Origin: Egicoccus sp. AB-alg2
GTDB taxonomy: Bacteria; Actinomycetota; Nitriliruptoria; Nitriliruptorales; Nitriliruptoraceae
Assembly: GCF_041821065.1 (NCBI RefSeq)
Contig: NZ_JBGUAX010000003.1
Location: 62,001-126,000 of the forward strand
Length of the DNA stretch: 64,000 nucleotides
Direction: 5' to 3'
In this document: one piece after another, positions 53,190 through 62,571 of the stretch
Layout: each line of letters opens with the position of its first letter
Position numbering within the stretch: the stretch's first letter is position 1
Made by a program: the position numbers and the translations under genes
The notes under the pieces: generated by a model
Seen by the model: the letters and a program-made list of their open reading frames with translations, nothing else
The model's database searches: none
What the model was told of the DNA's origin: nothing

Positions 53190-53454
53190 ATGCCGAAGTA
53201 CCTGCTGCTCAAGCACTACCGCGGCGGCCCGGAGCCGCACCGCCCCGTGCCACCGATGGACCAGTGAGCGCCCGAGGACGTGGAGGCGCACATGGCGTTC
53301 CTCCGGCACGTCGGCGAGCTGCTGCGGGAGAACGGGGAGTTCGTCGACGCGCAGGCGCTCGCGCCGTCGCGGACCTGGGTGCGCTTCGGGGGTCCCGACG
53401 CGGCGCCCGTCACCACCGACGGCCGCTGCCCGAGACCAGCGACCTGGCCGCGGG
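53190..53454 (+). pseudogene. Decayed DGPF/YCII-domain gene
   Basis: From the ATG at 53190 the frame reads MPKYLLLKHYRGGPEP...PPMDQ and then TGA at 53265-53267, where the family has Trp (PMDQW). Reading on in the same frame gives APEDVEAHMAFLRHVGELLRENGEFVDAQALAP and TWVRFGGPDAAPVTTDG, which are strongly conserved family motifs. At about 53432 one base is missing, after which PETSDLAAG continues in another frame. The end of the domain is lost. DGPF/YCII proteins are small ferredoxin-fold proteins often encoded next to ECF42-type sigma factors. Stop codon plus frameshift make this non-functional unless the stop is read through. Confidence 0.8.
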
Positions 53455-53455
53455 G

Positions 53456-53871
53456 TGCGCTGACGGCGGCGCTCCGGGTCTGGCCCGAGCACCCGCCACG
53501 CGACCCGCACGGGTGGCTGACGCGGTCGCGACGCGGCGGCTCGTCGACGCCCGCCGGAGCGACGCCGCCCGCCACCGCCGCGAAGAGACGATGGTGCCGC
53601 GGCCGGCCTCCGCGAGACGGACCGACTGCGCGAGGTGATCGGCGAGCGGCACCGCTGGCACGCCGTACGGGGACACCTGCACGAACTCGACGGTGACCTG
53701 ACGGCCGCCGCGACGGCCTATGCCGAGGCCGCCCGGCGGGCCACCAACCTGGCCGAGCGCGACCACCTGGTCCGCCAGGCCGCCCGCGCGCGGGCCGGGT
53801 CGACGCGTCCCGCCGGCGAACCGGCCCGCGAGGTCCGAGGTCGACCGGGCGGCGGTTCGGGTGACCGGTGA
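53456..53871 (+). pseudogene. Decayed ECF sigma factor (DUF6596/ECF42-like) remnant
   Basis: Pieces of the family are visible in changing frames. LTAALRVWPEHPPRDPHGWLT matches the region 2 start of DGPF-linked sigma factors (ALRxWP...NPxxWL). After a frameshift near 53520, AVATRRLVDARRSDAARHRREE continues it. Finally, in the frame ending at 53871, HRWHAVRGHLHELDGDLTAAATAYAEAARRATNLAERDHL matches the C-terminal helical extension of these proteins. The central part, including most of regions 2-4, is deleted. With the broken DGPF gene this is a dead sigma-DGPF pair. Confidence 0.7.
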
Positions 53872-53880
53872 CCCGGTTGC

Positions 53881-54438
53881 TCAGCCCGGCAGCCCGATCC
53901 GGCGCAGCACCTGCAGCAGGTCGTCCCCGCCGAAGCCGGCCTCCTCGAGCGCCTTGGCCAGCCGGCCGGCCAGCAGCGCGTTGCCGCAGCGGGGGCAGAA
54001 GTTGCCCTGCGCCAGCGCGTCCGGCAGCCGGAAGCCGCACCGGTTGCAGACCGACAGGTCCATCCGCTCCTGCACGCCCGCGTCGCGCAGCGCGTCCACG
54101 TAGCCGCGCGCGTATTCCCACTGGATGTAGCGGTCCGGCTCGGGCGCGTAGGCGGGCTCGTGGACCGGCGTCTCACCGGTGTCGATCAGCAGCTGCAGGT
54201 TCTCGCGCAGCATGTCCCACGGGTAATAGTGCTCCTCGGCGCAGTCGTGACACCACACGGCCACGCCGCGGTAGCCCTCGGGGCGGAAGGTCGCCTCGAA
54301 GTCGGCCAGGTCGTGCAGGTCCTGCTGCACGAGTGCGGTCTCGTGCTCGTCGAGCGGTTCGTCGTCGAAGTCGTCGAGGTCGTCGTCGTCGAACCCTTCG
54401 TCGTCGAAGCGCTCGTCGTCGAAGTCGTCGTCCGCCAC
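53881..54438 (-). CDS. DUF5319-family protein with C-terminal zinc ribbon
   Basis: 185 residues, cytoplasmic. The N-terminus is a run of Asp (DDDFDDERFDDEGFDDDD) followed by the DUF5319 core: DLADFEATFRPEGYRGVAVWCHDCAEEHYYPWDMLRENLQLLIDTGETPVHEPAYAPEPDRYIQWEYARGY, split here only for description. A second part (about 140-185) carries two CxxC pairs (CNRCGF and CPRCGN), a zinc-ribbon pattern that looks like an addition to the usual domain. The start is the GTG at 54438 behind a TACGCT -10 box. In Actinomycetota this family is common next to guaB genes, as here. Function unknown. Confidence 0.85.
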   Translation of the reverse strand: MADDDFDDERFDDEGFDDDDLDDFDDEPLDEHETALVQQDLHDLADFEATFRPEGYRGVAVWCHDCAEEHYYPWDMLRENLQLLIDTGETPVHEPAYAPEPDRYIQWEYARGYVDALRDAGVQERMDLSVCNRCGFRLPDALAQGNFCPRCGNALLAGRLAKALEEAGFGGDDLLQVLRRIGLPG

Positions 54439-54478
54439 GGGGAGCCTTTCGGACGCAGCGATCCGGGCGTGGCCGTCC

Positions 54479-54484
54479 AGCGTA
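54479..54484 (-). promoter_or_regulatory. -10 box TACGCT for the DUF5319 gene
   Basis: Minus-strand TACGCT 40 bases upstream of the GTG at 54438. Confidence 0.35.
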
Positions 54485-54615
54485 CGCGTGCGGGCTGACG
54501 TCGGGGAGTGGTACCCACACCCGGCGCAGTCGGCCCGGAACGGTCGGTGCGGACCGGCGCGCCGACCTCCGGCACGCCGCCCGACCGCACGCACGAGGGA
54601 TCCGGGTCCGGCCAG

Positions 54616-54621
54616 TAGGCT
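54616..54621 (+). promoter_or_regulatory. -10 box TAGGCT for the guaB3 gene
   Basis: TAGGCT 38 bases upstream of the GTG at 54660, followed by AGGGGT at 54646-54651. It is divergent from the DUF5319 promoter in a 221-base gap. Confidence 0.35.
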
Positions 54622-54659
54622 CCGGGCCGCCCGCCTGAAGCGACCAGGGGTACCTCGCC

Positions 54660-55781
54660 GTGCAAACGACCACGATCGGTGGCGCCAAGCAGGCACGTGT
54701 CGGCTACGAGCTCGCCGACGTGTCGCTGGTGCCCAGCCGGCGGACCCGCGACGCCGAGCTGGTGGACGTCGGCTGGTCGCTGGACGCCTACCGCTTCGAC
54801 CTGCCGATCCTCGGCGCCCCGCTGGACGCGGTGATGTCGCCCACGACCGCCGGCCTGCTCGGCGAGCTCGGCGGCCTGGGCGTCCTCGCGCTCGAGGGGC
54901 TGTGGACCCGCTACGAGGACCCCGAGGAGGTGCTGGCGGAGATCGCCGGCCTCGCGCCCGGGCCCGACGCCACCGTCCGGTTGCAGCAGCTGTACCACGA
55001 GCCCGTGCGCGAGGAGCTGATCGGCCGTCGCGTCGAGCAGCTCAAGGCGTCCGGTCAGCTCGCGGCCGGCAGCGTGACCCCGCAGAAGGTCGAGCGCTAC
55101 CACCGCGCCGCGCTCGAGGCCGGCCTGGACCTGCTGCTGGTCAACGGCGTCACCGTCACGGCGCAGCACGTCGGACTGCCGGGCACCGACCCGCTCGACC
55201 TCAAGTCGTTCACGGCCCGCTACGACATCCCGGTCGTCGTCGGTGGTGTCGGCTCGGCCAAGTCGGCGCTGCACCTGATGCGCACCGGTGCCGTCGGCGT
55301 GCTCGTCGGCACCGGCTCGTCGTCGGTGGAGACCACCCGCGGCGCCCTGGGCATCCACGTGCCGCTGGCCACCGCGATCGCCGAGGTTGCTGCCGCCCGG
55401 ATGCGCTACCTCGAGGAGTCCGGCCGCTACGTCCACGTCATCGCCGCCGGCGGCATCCGCACGGGCGGTGACCTCGCCAAGGCCATCGCCTGCGGCGCGG
55501 ACGCGGTCATGCTCGGCCGCGCGCTCGCGTCGGCCGACGAGGCACCCGGCCGCGGCGCCTACTGGGGCTTGGCGGCCGCCCACCACGAGCTGCCGCGTGG
55601 CCGCTACGACCGCGTGGAACCGCTCGGGCCGATGCAGGTGATCCTGAACGGTCCGGGCCACCGCGCCGACGGGACGGTCAACCTCGTCGGCGGGCTGCGG
55701 CGGGTGATGGGGATCACCGGCTACGAGTCGCTCGCGCGACTGAAGGACGCCGAGCTCAGCGTCAGCGCCTGCCGCCACTGA
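54660..55781 (+). CDS. guaB3: GuaB3-type IMP dehydrogenase-related protein
   Basis: 373 residues, a (beta/alpha)8 barrel without the CBS domains of normal IMP dehydrogenase. It matches the actinobacterial GuaB3 group: LGAPLDAVMSP, NGVTVTAQHV, LGIHVPLATAIAEVAAARMRYL and AAGGIRTGGDLAKAIACGADAVMLG. In IMP dehydrogenase the catalytic Cys lies in GPGSICTTR; here the aligned segment reads GSSSVETTR, with Glu in its place. A covalent IMP intermediate therefore looks impossible, and the function of this group in Actinomycetota is not settled. guaA follows 1.4 kb downstream. The GTG start has AGGGGT upstream. Confidence 0.9.
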   Translation: MQTTTIGGAKQARVGYELADVSLVPSRRTRDAELVDVGWSLDAYRFDLPILGAPLDAVMSPTTAGLLGELGGLGVLALEGLWTRYEDPEEVLAEIAGLAPGPDATVRLQQLYHEPVREELIGRRVEQLKASGQLAAGSVTPQKVERYHRAALEAGLDLLLVNGVTVTAQHVGLPGTDPLDLKSFTARYDIPVVVGGVGSAKSALHLMRTGAVGVLVGTGSSSVETTRGALGIHVPLATAIAEVAAARMRYLEESGRYVHVIAAGGIRTGGDLAKAIACGADAVMLGRALASADEAPGRGAYWGLAAAHHELPRGRYDRVEPLGPMQVILNGPGHRADGTVNLVGGLRRVMGITGYESLARLKDAELSVSACRH

Positions 55782-55810
55782 CGGGCCCGGACCGGCCGGG
55801 GCGCGGGACC

Positions 55811-57148
55811 GTGGACGCCGAGGCAGGACACACCGGCCGCGCCGGTCGGACGGGCCGCGCCGGTCGGGCGGGCCGCGCCGGTCGGGCGGGCCGCGCCGGT
55901 CGGACGGGCCGCGCCGGTCGGGCGGGCCATCCGCGCCGTCCCCGCCACGCAGGTCGGCGACGCCGGCCTGACCCGGCGGTCGCGGCCTACGTGCTCGCCG
56001 CGGTGCTGGGGCTCGGCCAGGCGCTTCTGACCTGGACCACCGGCGGCGTGCCCGGGACGTCGGTTGCGGCCGAGGACGCGGCGGTGTCCGCGAGCCGGAT
56101 CCTCGTGGCCACCGTGCCGTACGCGACCGCGCTGGCGGTGGTCGTCGCCCTGCGCCGTCACGATCGACGCCTGGCCAGGTATTCCCTCGACGTCTGGGCC
56201 ACCGGTCTGGCTCTCGCCGGCGTCGCGCTGGCGGCCTGGCTGCTGGTCCGCTTCGCCGTGGCGCTGCCCGGCGCCAGTGGCGCCCCCTACGGCTTCTACC
56301 GGCTGAAGCTGCAGATCACGAGCCCGCTCGGCGACCACAACACCGCCGCCGGCCTGCTGCTGCCGCCGCTGGTGGCGGCCGCGGTGCTGGCCGCCCGTAA
56401 CCGTCGCTGGCTGATGGGCGTCGCCGTGCTCGCGCTGGGCACGACCGCCACGCTCTCGCGCGGAGTCGCCGTCGTGCTGGCGGGCACGGTCCTGCTGGCC
56501 GCGGTCACGGCTTCTCGCCGTCGCGTCGCCGGGGTGCTGGTGGCGGCGTTCGTGGTGGTGGTCGTCGGCCTCACGGCGGCCAGCGTGGGCCTGGACACCG
56601 CCGCGCCGCCCGGCACCGCCGCACCGGGTCCCGCGAGTCAGGCCGGAGCGGGGCCGTTCGGTACGTCGGTGCTCGGTCGCGTCGACCTCGCAGTCCGCGG
56701 GGTCGAGGTGGGCCGCGACCACCCGGTCGTCGGGATCGGGCTCGGGCGCTTCGCCGAGGTGGCCGACGACCTGCCGCAGCCCAACGACCACGCCCACCAG
56801 GCGTTCGCGCACGCGTTCGCCGAGGGCGGCGTGCTGCTGCTGGCAGCCGCACTGGTCGTGGTGGCGACGCTGGCGTGGCGCGCCCTGACCTCGCCGAGCG
56901 GTCCGCGACGTGACCTGGTGCTGCTCGGTGGAGCCGGCCTCGTCGCGCACGCCCAGGTGGAGATCCTCGCCGGCCGCCTCGGCTACGAGGTGCTGCTGGC
57001 GCTGCTGGTCGGACTGGCGGGCGCAGCGGCGGGCGACGCGGGTGGCGCGGCGGAGCGCGGGCCAGCCGGGCCCGCGGTGGACCCGCGGGGGTCCGACCCG
57101 GCCGGGCCCGCGCTGGACGCGCCGGGGTCCGGCCCGGCCGGCGGATAG
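55811..57148 (+). CDS. O-antigen-ligase/polymerase-like membrane protein with repetitive N-terminus
   Basis: 445 residues. The N-terminus holds five GRAGR[TA] hexapeptides encoded by an 18-bp tandem repeat, then a basic stretch and about nine to ten membrane segments. The large outer loop contains TSVLGRVDLAVRGVEVGRDHPVVGIGLGRFAEV and PNDHAHQAFAHAFAEGG, the Wzy_C pattern (R...GxGxxxF and HxHN-like DHAHQ) of ligases and polymerases that join lipid-linked glycans. It may polymerise or attach the polysaccharide made by the upstream clusters. The tail is Pro/Gly/Ala-rich. The start follows guaB3 by 29 bases; if the GTG at 55811 is right, the repeat is translated. Confidence 0.78.
   Translation: MDAEAGHTGRAGRTGRAGRAGRAGRAGRAGRTGRAGRAGHPRRPRHAGRRRRPDPAVAAYVLAAVLGLGQALLTWTTGGVPGTSVAAEDAAVSASRILVATVPYATALAVVVALRRHDRRLARYSLDVWATGLALAGVALAAWLLVRFAVALPGASGAPYGFYRLKLQITSPLGDHNTAAGLLLPPLVAAAVLAARNRRWLMGVAVLALGTTATLSRGVAVVLAGTVLLAAVTASRRRVAGVLVAAFVVVVVGLTAASVGLDTAAPPGTAAPGPASQAGAGPFGTSVLGRVDLAVRGVEVGRDHPVVGIGLGRFAEVADDLPQPNDHAHQAFAHAFAEGGVLLLAAALVVVATLAWRALTSPSGPRRDLVLLGGAGLVAHAQVEILAGRLGYEVLLALLVGLAGAAAGDAGGAAERGPAGPAVDPRGSDPAGPALDAPGSGPAGG
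55835..55924 (+). repeat. Coding tandem repeat, five 18-bp units
   Basis: Units GGCCGCGCCGGTCGG[AG]CG at 55835, 55853, 55871, 55889 and 55907 encode GRAGRT or GRAGRA. Being a multiple of three, copy-number changes would not disturb the frame. Confidence 0.9.
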
Positions 57149-57151
57149 CCT
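57146..57151 (+). promoter_or_regulatory. -10 box TAGCCT for guaA
   Basis: TAGCCT 64 bases upstream of the GTG at 57216; its first three bases are also the stop codon of the ligase-like gene. Confidence 0.35.
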
Positions 57152-57215
57152 GCCGGCACGGCCGCGCGACGTGGTGTCGGCACGGTCGTGAGCCAGCACC
57201 GGCAGGAGTCCGCCC

Positions 57216-58790
<1,575 letters not shown>

Positions 58791-58847
58791 CCCCCGCACG
58801 CCCCTAGACCTGCCCGGCGCCTCGCCACAGGTCGTCGGCCCTGCGCC

Positions 58848-59236
58848 GCATGGTCGGCTCAGCGCCGCATGGTCGGCGCAGCGCCCCACGGTCGGTCCAG
58901 TGCCGCATGGTCGGTCCAGTGCTGCGCCGGTGCGTCGTCTGTTCGACCGTGCGTCGCTGCCTCGACATCGAGGTGGCCGCCGGTCGAGCCGCCGGCGCGT
59001 GGTCGGCTCAGCGCCCCACGGTCGGTCCTGCGCCGCGCGGTCGGGCCAGCGTTGCGCCGGTGCGTCGTCTGTTCGACCGTGCGTCGCTGCCTCGACATCG
59101 AGGTGGCCGCCGGTCGAGCCGCCGGCGCGTGGTCGGCGCAGCGCCCCACGGTCGGCGCAGCGCCGCGCGGTCGGGCCAGCGTTGCGCCGGTGCGTCGTCT
59201 GTTCGACGGTGCGTCGCTGCCTCGACATCGAGGTGG
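58848..59236 (+). repeat. 19-bp-period repeat element, three tandem 130-bp copies
   Basis: GCATGGTCGG-type units start at 58848, 58867, 58886 and 58905, each 19 bases apart. They are followed by a 130-base unit repeated at 58923, 59053 and 59183; the third copy breaks off at about 59236. Each copy contains the palindrome CCTCGA-CA-TCGAGG (58960-58973, 59090-59103 and 59220-59233). The gap 58791-59330 holds no other feature; the apparent long frames through it are repeat translation. Confidence 0.9.
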
Positions 59237-59330
59237 CCGTGGCGCCGGCAGGCGGGATCCGCCGCGAGTCGTCCACAGGCCTCCGCGGATCCATCCGGGT
59301 GTCCATCGTCGCGTCCGGCAGGCTGCCGGC

Positions 59331-60245
59331 ATGGACACCGTGGATCTCCGCGCCGGAGTGGTGGCGCGCAAACAGTACGGCCGGGCTACTCGGCGGCAGT
59401 TGATCAAGGCCGCCGGCGTGTCACGGGCGACCATCACCCGTCGCCTCGAGGCCAAGGTGTGGTCGGAACCACTGCCCGGCGTGATCGACCTCGGCTCACA
59501 CCAGCCGTCGTGGCGGTCGCAGGTGGCCGAACTGGTCCTGGCAGGTGGTCAGGAAGCCTGGGCGTCACACCTCACCGCCGGACACCTGCACCGCTTCCTC
59601 GACCTGGGCCGCCCGGAAGAGCTCGACCTGCTCGTGCTGCGGCCGCGGCGGCGGTCCATCGGTGATCACCGTGTCCACACCACCCGGTCGCTGGGCGCCG
59701 ACGAGATCACCGAGCGCCACGACATCCGGTGCACGACCCCGGCACGGACGTTGCTCGACCTGGCCGCGACGACGTCGCCGGGCACGCTGGAACGCTGGAT
59801 CGTCGACCTCGCCCGCAAGGACGCGTCGATCCTGACGGATCTCCGCGATCTCCTCGACCGGCACCGTGCCGTCCCTGGGCGTCGCCGACTCTTGGAGGTC
59901 GTGCTCCGCCTGCCAGACGGCGTGGAGCTCGTCGGCTCCCCCCTGGAGGTCCTCGGGATCCTGGAGATCCAGGAGTTGGGCGCACCGGCGTTCGTGGTGC
60001 AGTACACGGTGCGGGACCCGTCGGGAGCACGGATCAAGCGTGTCGACGTCGCCTGGCCGGAGTTGCGGGTCCTCCTCGAGTTCGACGGAGCCGCCTACCA
60101 CGACCTCACCGACGCCCGCGCCGAGGACGAGCGCATCCGCGACCGCCTCCGCGCTCTCGGTTGGCGCGTCGTCGTGGTCCGGCGCGCCGACCTCGGCGGT
60201 CACGTGCTGCCGGAACTCGTCCGGGACCTCCGCCGCGGCGCCTGA
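59331..60245 (+). CDS. AbiEi-like / DUF559-domain protein
   Basis: 304 residues. The N-terminus (about 10-55) is a winged-helix AbiEi_4-like domain (ARKQYGRATRRQLIKAAGVSRATITRRL). The middle has the RCTTPARTLLDLAA segment seen in such antitoxin-like proteins. The C-terminus is a DUF559 domain of the Vsr endonuclease fold with RVDVAWPELRVLLEFDGAAYHD and DRLRALGWRVVVVRRADL. Proteins of this build are common orphans in Actinomycetota and no toxin gene is adjacent. The ATG at 59331 comes right after the repeat element; the longer frame would translate the repeats. Confidence 0.82.
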   Translation: MDTVDLRAGVVARKQYGRATRRQLIKAAGVSRATITRRLEAKVWSEPLPGVIDLGSHQPSWRSQVAELVLAGGQEAWASHLTAGHLHRFLDLGRPEELDLLVLRPRRRSIGDHRVHTTRSLGADEITERHDIRCTTPARTLLDLAATTSPGTLERWIVDLARKDASILTDLRDLLDRHRAVPGRRRLLEVVLRLPDGVELVGSPLEVLGILEIQELGAPAFVVQYTVRDPSGARIKRVDVAWPELRVLLEFDGAAYHDLTDARAEDERIRDRLRALGWRVVVVRRADLGGHVLPELVRDLRRGA

Positions 60246-60277
60246 GCCTGAGGAAGCGTCGCGCCGACGACCCCGCG

Positions 60278-60796
60278 TCAGGTCGGCTCGTCGTTCGTGA
60301 CGCGACGGGCCAACGGGACGACGTACCACACCACCAGGATCACGGCGGCGAGCCCTGCGGCGGTGACCGCTGCGATCACGCTGCCCTGGTAGATGAACCG
60401 CATGACGGTGAACACGGCCAACACCATGGAAACGGCCAGCAGAGACATGCCGACGACGACCAGACGGATGGCGGTGTGCAGCCGCTCTCGCCGCCGGCGT
60501 CGGTTGGCGATGCGGTGGTACGAGGCCGGTGCGAGGAACAGCGCGGTGGCGAGGCCGGTCCCGGCGATCACCCAGGCGTAGAGGTCGCGGCCGAAAGCGT
60601 CCAGGTCACCGAAGCGCTGGCTGAACGGGGCGATCAGCAGGAAGCCGAAGAGCACCTGCACGCCTGGCAGGATGGTGCGCAGCTCCTCGAGGAGTTCGCG
60701 ATACCGCTCGCGCTCCTCCTCGACTTCGTCGAGCGTGTCTTCGCGGATCTCTCGCTGGTCGGCGAGGCCACCGCCCGTCTCGTGCGTCTCGGTCAT
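60278..60796 (-). CDS. DUF6328-family membrane protein
   Basis: 172 residues. A charged helix (TLDEVEEERERYRELLEELRTILPGVQVLFGFLL) leads into four membrane segments; ELRTILPGVQVLFGFLLIAPFSQRF is the family signature. Function unknown. The ATG at 60796 lies six bases after a TATGCT -10 box, so the mRNA is probably leaderless. It is convergent with the DUF559 gene at a distance of 32 bases. Confidence 0.85.
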   Translation of the reverse strand: MTETHETGGGLADQREIREDTLDEVEEERERYRELLEELRTILPGVQVLFGFLLIAPFSQRFGDLDAFGRDLYAWVIAGTGLATALFLAPASYHRIANRRRRRERLHTAIRLVVVGMSLLAVSMVLAVFTVMRFIYQGSVIAAVTAAGLAAVILVVWYVVPLARRVTNDEPT

Positions 60797-60802
60797 CCGA
60801 GG

Positions 60803-60808
60803 AGCATA
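60803..60808 (-). promoter_or_regulatory. -10 box TATGCT of a probably leaderless transcript
   Basis: Minus-strand TATGCT with six bases to the ATG at 60796. Confidence 0.4.
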
Positions 60809-60910
60809 CGGACGTCACCCCACCGGCACGTCGACCTGCGCCGACCTCCGGTCCCTTCGGCACGGTGGTGAGGAGCGTCGACGGTGCGGAGGTGGGTCGA
60901 CTGCGGGAGG

Positions 60911-61054
60911 CCTCGATGTCGAGGTGGTGACGCGGGGTCGGGCAGATGGCGCGCCGGTGCGGCGGTGGCTCGACCGTGCAGCACTCCGCCGACCGTGCAA
61001 CGTCCCGCCGACGGTGCGCCGCTGGCTCGACCGTGCGGTGCCCTACCGACGGTG
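60911..61054 (-). repeat. 19-bp-period repeat element, inverted copy
   Basis: Read on the plus strand, CGACCGTGC or CGACGGTGC starts at 60970, 60989, 61008, 61027 and 61046, exactly 19 bases apart. The palindrome CCTCGA-TG-TCGAGG is at 60911-60924. On the minus strand the order (19-bp units, then tail, then palindrome) is the same as at 12.8 and 58.9 kb. The gap 60797-61095 contains only this element and the upstream promoter. Confidence 0.85.
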
Positions 61055-61095
61055 CGGCGCGGCCGCCGACCGGGGGCGCGCCGCCGGAGACTCGG

Positions 61096-62346
61096 TCAGC
61101 TCGTGGCGTTGTCGACCAGGGTCGCCACCTGCCCGCGGTTGACGACGTCGCGCGGGCGGAAGGTGTTGTCCGGGAAGCCGCTGGCGATGCCGGCCTTGGA
61201 CACCGCACCGATCGCGTCGCGGTGCACGGAGCGCTGCACGTCGCGGAACGGCGGGGTGGCGGCCGGCAGCTTCAGCCCCCGCTGCAGCATGGAAGCCAAC
61301 TGCTCGCGGGTCACCTTCTGGTCGGGGCAGAAGCGGTTCGGCGCGCAGCCCTTGGTGATGCCGGCAGCGGTCAGGGCGCCGACCCCGGCGGCGTGGGTGC
61401 CGGAGACGTCGCGGAACCGGTTGGCCGCCGGCGGCAGGTCCAGCGCCTTGCTCAGGATCGTGGCCAGCTGCGCGCGGGTCACGCCGGCGGTGGGGCAGTA
61501 GGCCGTGGTCGTGCAGCCGCGCACGACACCACGGTCGGCCAGCCGTTCGATGCCGGTGCGGTGCGCGTGGTGCAAGGGCACGTCGGTGAAGCGGGCGGCG
61601 GGCTTCGCGACGGCCTCACGCGGCGCGGCGACGCCGCCGTTGCGCTCGGCGTGCACGATCATGGACCGGTGGATCGAGAGGATCTTGGTCGCGTACTGCG
61701 GGTCGGTCGCCCAGTTGCCGTTGCCCATCTGTTCCCACAGCCGCGCCTTGCCCTTCGGGCTGACGAGGTGGAAGCGCGGGCTCTCCAACGGGTGGGCGAG
61801 CCTGGCCACGGTCACGTTCGGGTCCGCGTAGGCCCGCAGGTGCTGGATCTGGGCCCGCACACCGATGCGGGCGTTGCGGAACCGCGCGACCGTGCAGGTG
61901 CCGCCGTCGCAGGCGCCGATGCCGGAGAAGTTGTTGTAGGTGGCGTGGACCTGGCCGTGCGAGGGCCACCGGAACCAGCCGGTCTCCAGCACCGACTGGG
62001 CGAAGGCGATGTCGCCGGCCACGCCTTCGGCCCGCCCCTCCTCGATGAACAGCTGCGCCAGGGTCTCGGGCGACACGGTGGCGCGGTATGCCGAGCCGGT
62101 GGGCTGCGACGCGCGGAACCAGGCCGCGATCTGGGCCGCACTGACGCGGTCGCGCTGCATGACCGGCGTCTGCGTCGACGCGTCGGCAGCCGGTGGTGCC
62201 GTCACCGCGGCCGTCACCGACGACAGGATCACCAGCGTGGCCAGCACCGCGGCGCGTAGCCGCCGCGTCGGCAGCTGCCGCGAGTAGGTCACGGGCGCGG
62301 GGGCGGGGTCGGGCAGGCCGAGGTGCGGCGGGGTGGCGAACGTCAC
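61096..62346 (-). CDS. Secreted glucosaminidase-domain protein with three SLH modules
   Basis: 416 residues. A signal segment lies at about 30-55 (RRLRAAVLATLVILSSVTAAV). A glucosaminidase domain (about 75-240) follows, with AQLFIEEGRAEGVAGDIAFAQSVLETGWF holding the probable catalytic Glu, and YNNFSGIGACDGG and the RFRNARIGVRAQIQHL segment as in LytG/FlgJ-like enzymes. Three C-terminal SLH modules (about 250-416) carry GCxxxxYCP or GCxxxxFCP pairs and TRAQLATIL, TREQLASML and NRGQVATLV. It should cleave the glycan strand of peptidoglycan. Start GTG at 62346; a GTG just before the signal (VTYSRQLP) is an alternative. Confidence 0.88.
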   Translation of the reverse strand: MTFATPPHLGLPDPAPAPVTYSRQLPTRRLRAAVLATLVILSSVTAAVTAPPAADASTQTPVMQRDRVSAAQIAAWFRASQPTGSAYRATVSPETLAQLFIEEGRAEGVAGDIAFAQSVLETGWFRWPSHGQVHATYNNFSGIGACDGGTCTVARFRNARIGVRAQIQHLRAYADPNVTVARLAHPLESPRFHLVSPKGKARLWEQMGNGNWATDPQYATKILSIHRSMIVHAERNGGVAAPREAVAKPAARFTDVPLHHAHRTGIERLADRGVVRGCTTTAYCPTAGVTRAQLATILSKALDLPPAANRFRDVSGTHAAGVGALTAAGITKGCAPNRFCPDQKVTREQLASMLQRGLKLPAATPPFRDVQRSVHRDAIGAVSKAGIASGFPDNTFRPRDVVNRGQVATLVDNATS

Positions 62347-62498
62347 GAGGTACCTGACACTCGGGGCACGAGGGACAGGGGCAGGACGCACGCGTGAGCA
62401 GGCGGACGCCGGTGAGCGTCTGCACATGCAGGTGGTGCTTGCCCCTTGGAGGTCGGCCCATGAGGCGCCGACTCACTGATGGTCGACCGGTGCTGCGC

Positions 62499-62504
62499 TA
62501 CGTT
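62499..62504 (+). promoter_or_regulatory. -10 box TACGTT for the lemA operon
   Basis: TACGTT 67 bases upstream of the ATG at 62572. Confidence 0.3.
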
Positions 62505-62571
62505 GAGGTCGCGTGCGCAGAACGCGGCGCACACCCGTGAGGGGAACTCCTCGTCCGTCGAAGGGCACGCG

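Noticed and set aside
58848-59236. CRISPR array
   Set aside because: The 19-base units follow each other without spacers, there are no cas genes, and the longer units repeat as whole 130-base blocks.
58850-59455. Protein-coding repeats (several long frames on both strands)
   Set aside because: A 19-base period shifts the frame with every unit, so translations are not periodic peptides; the frames exist because GC-rich repeats lack stops.
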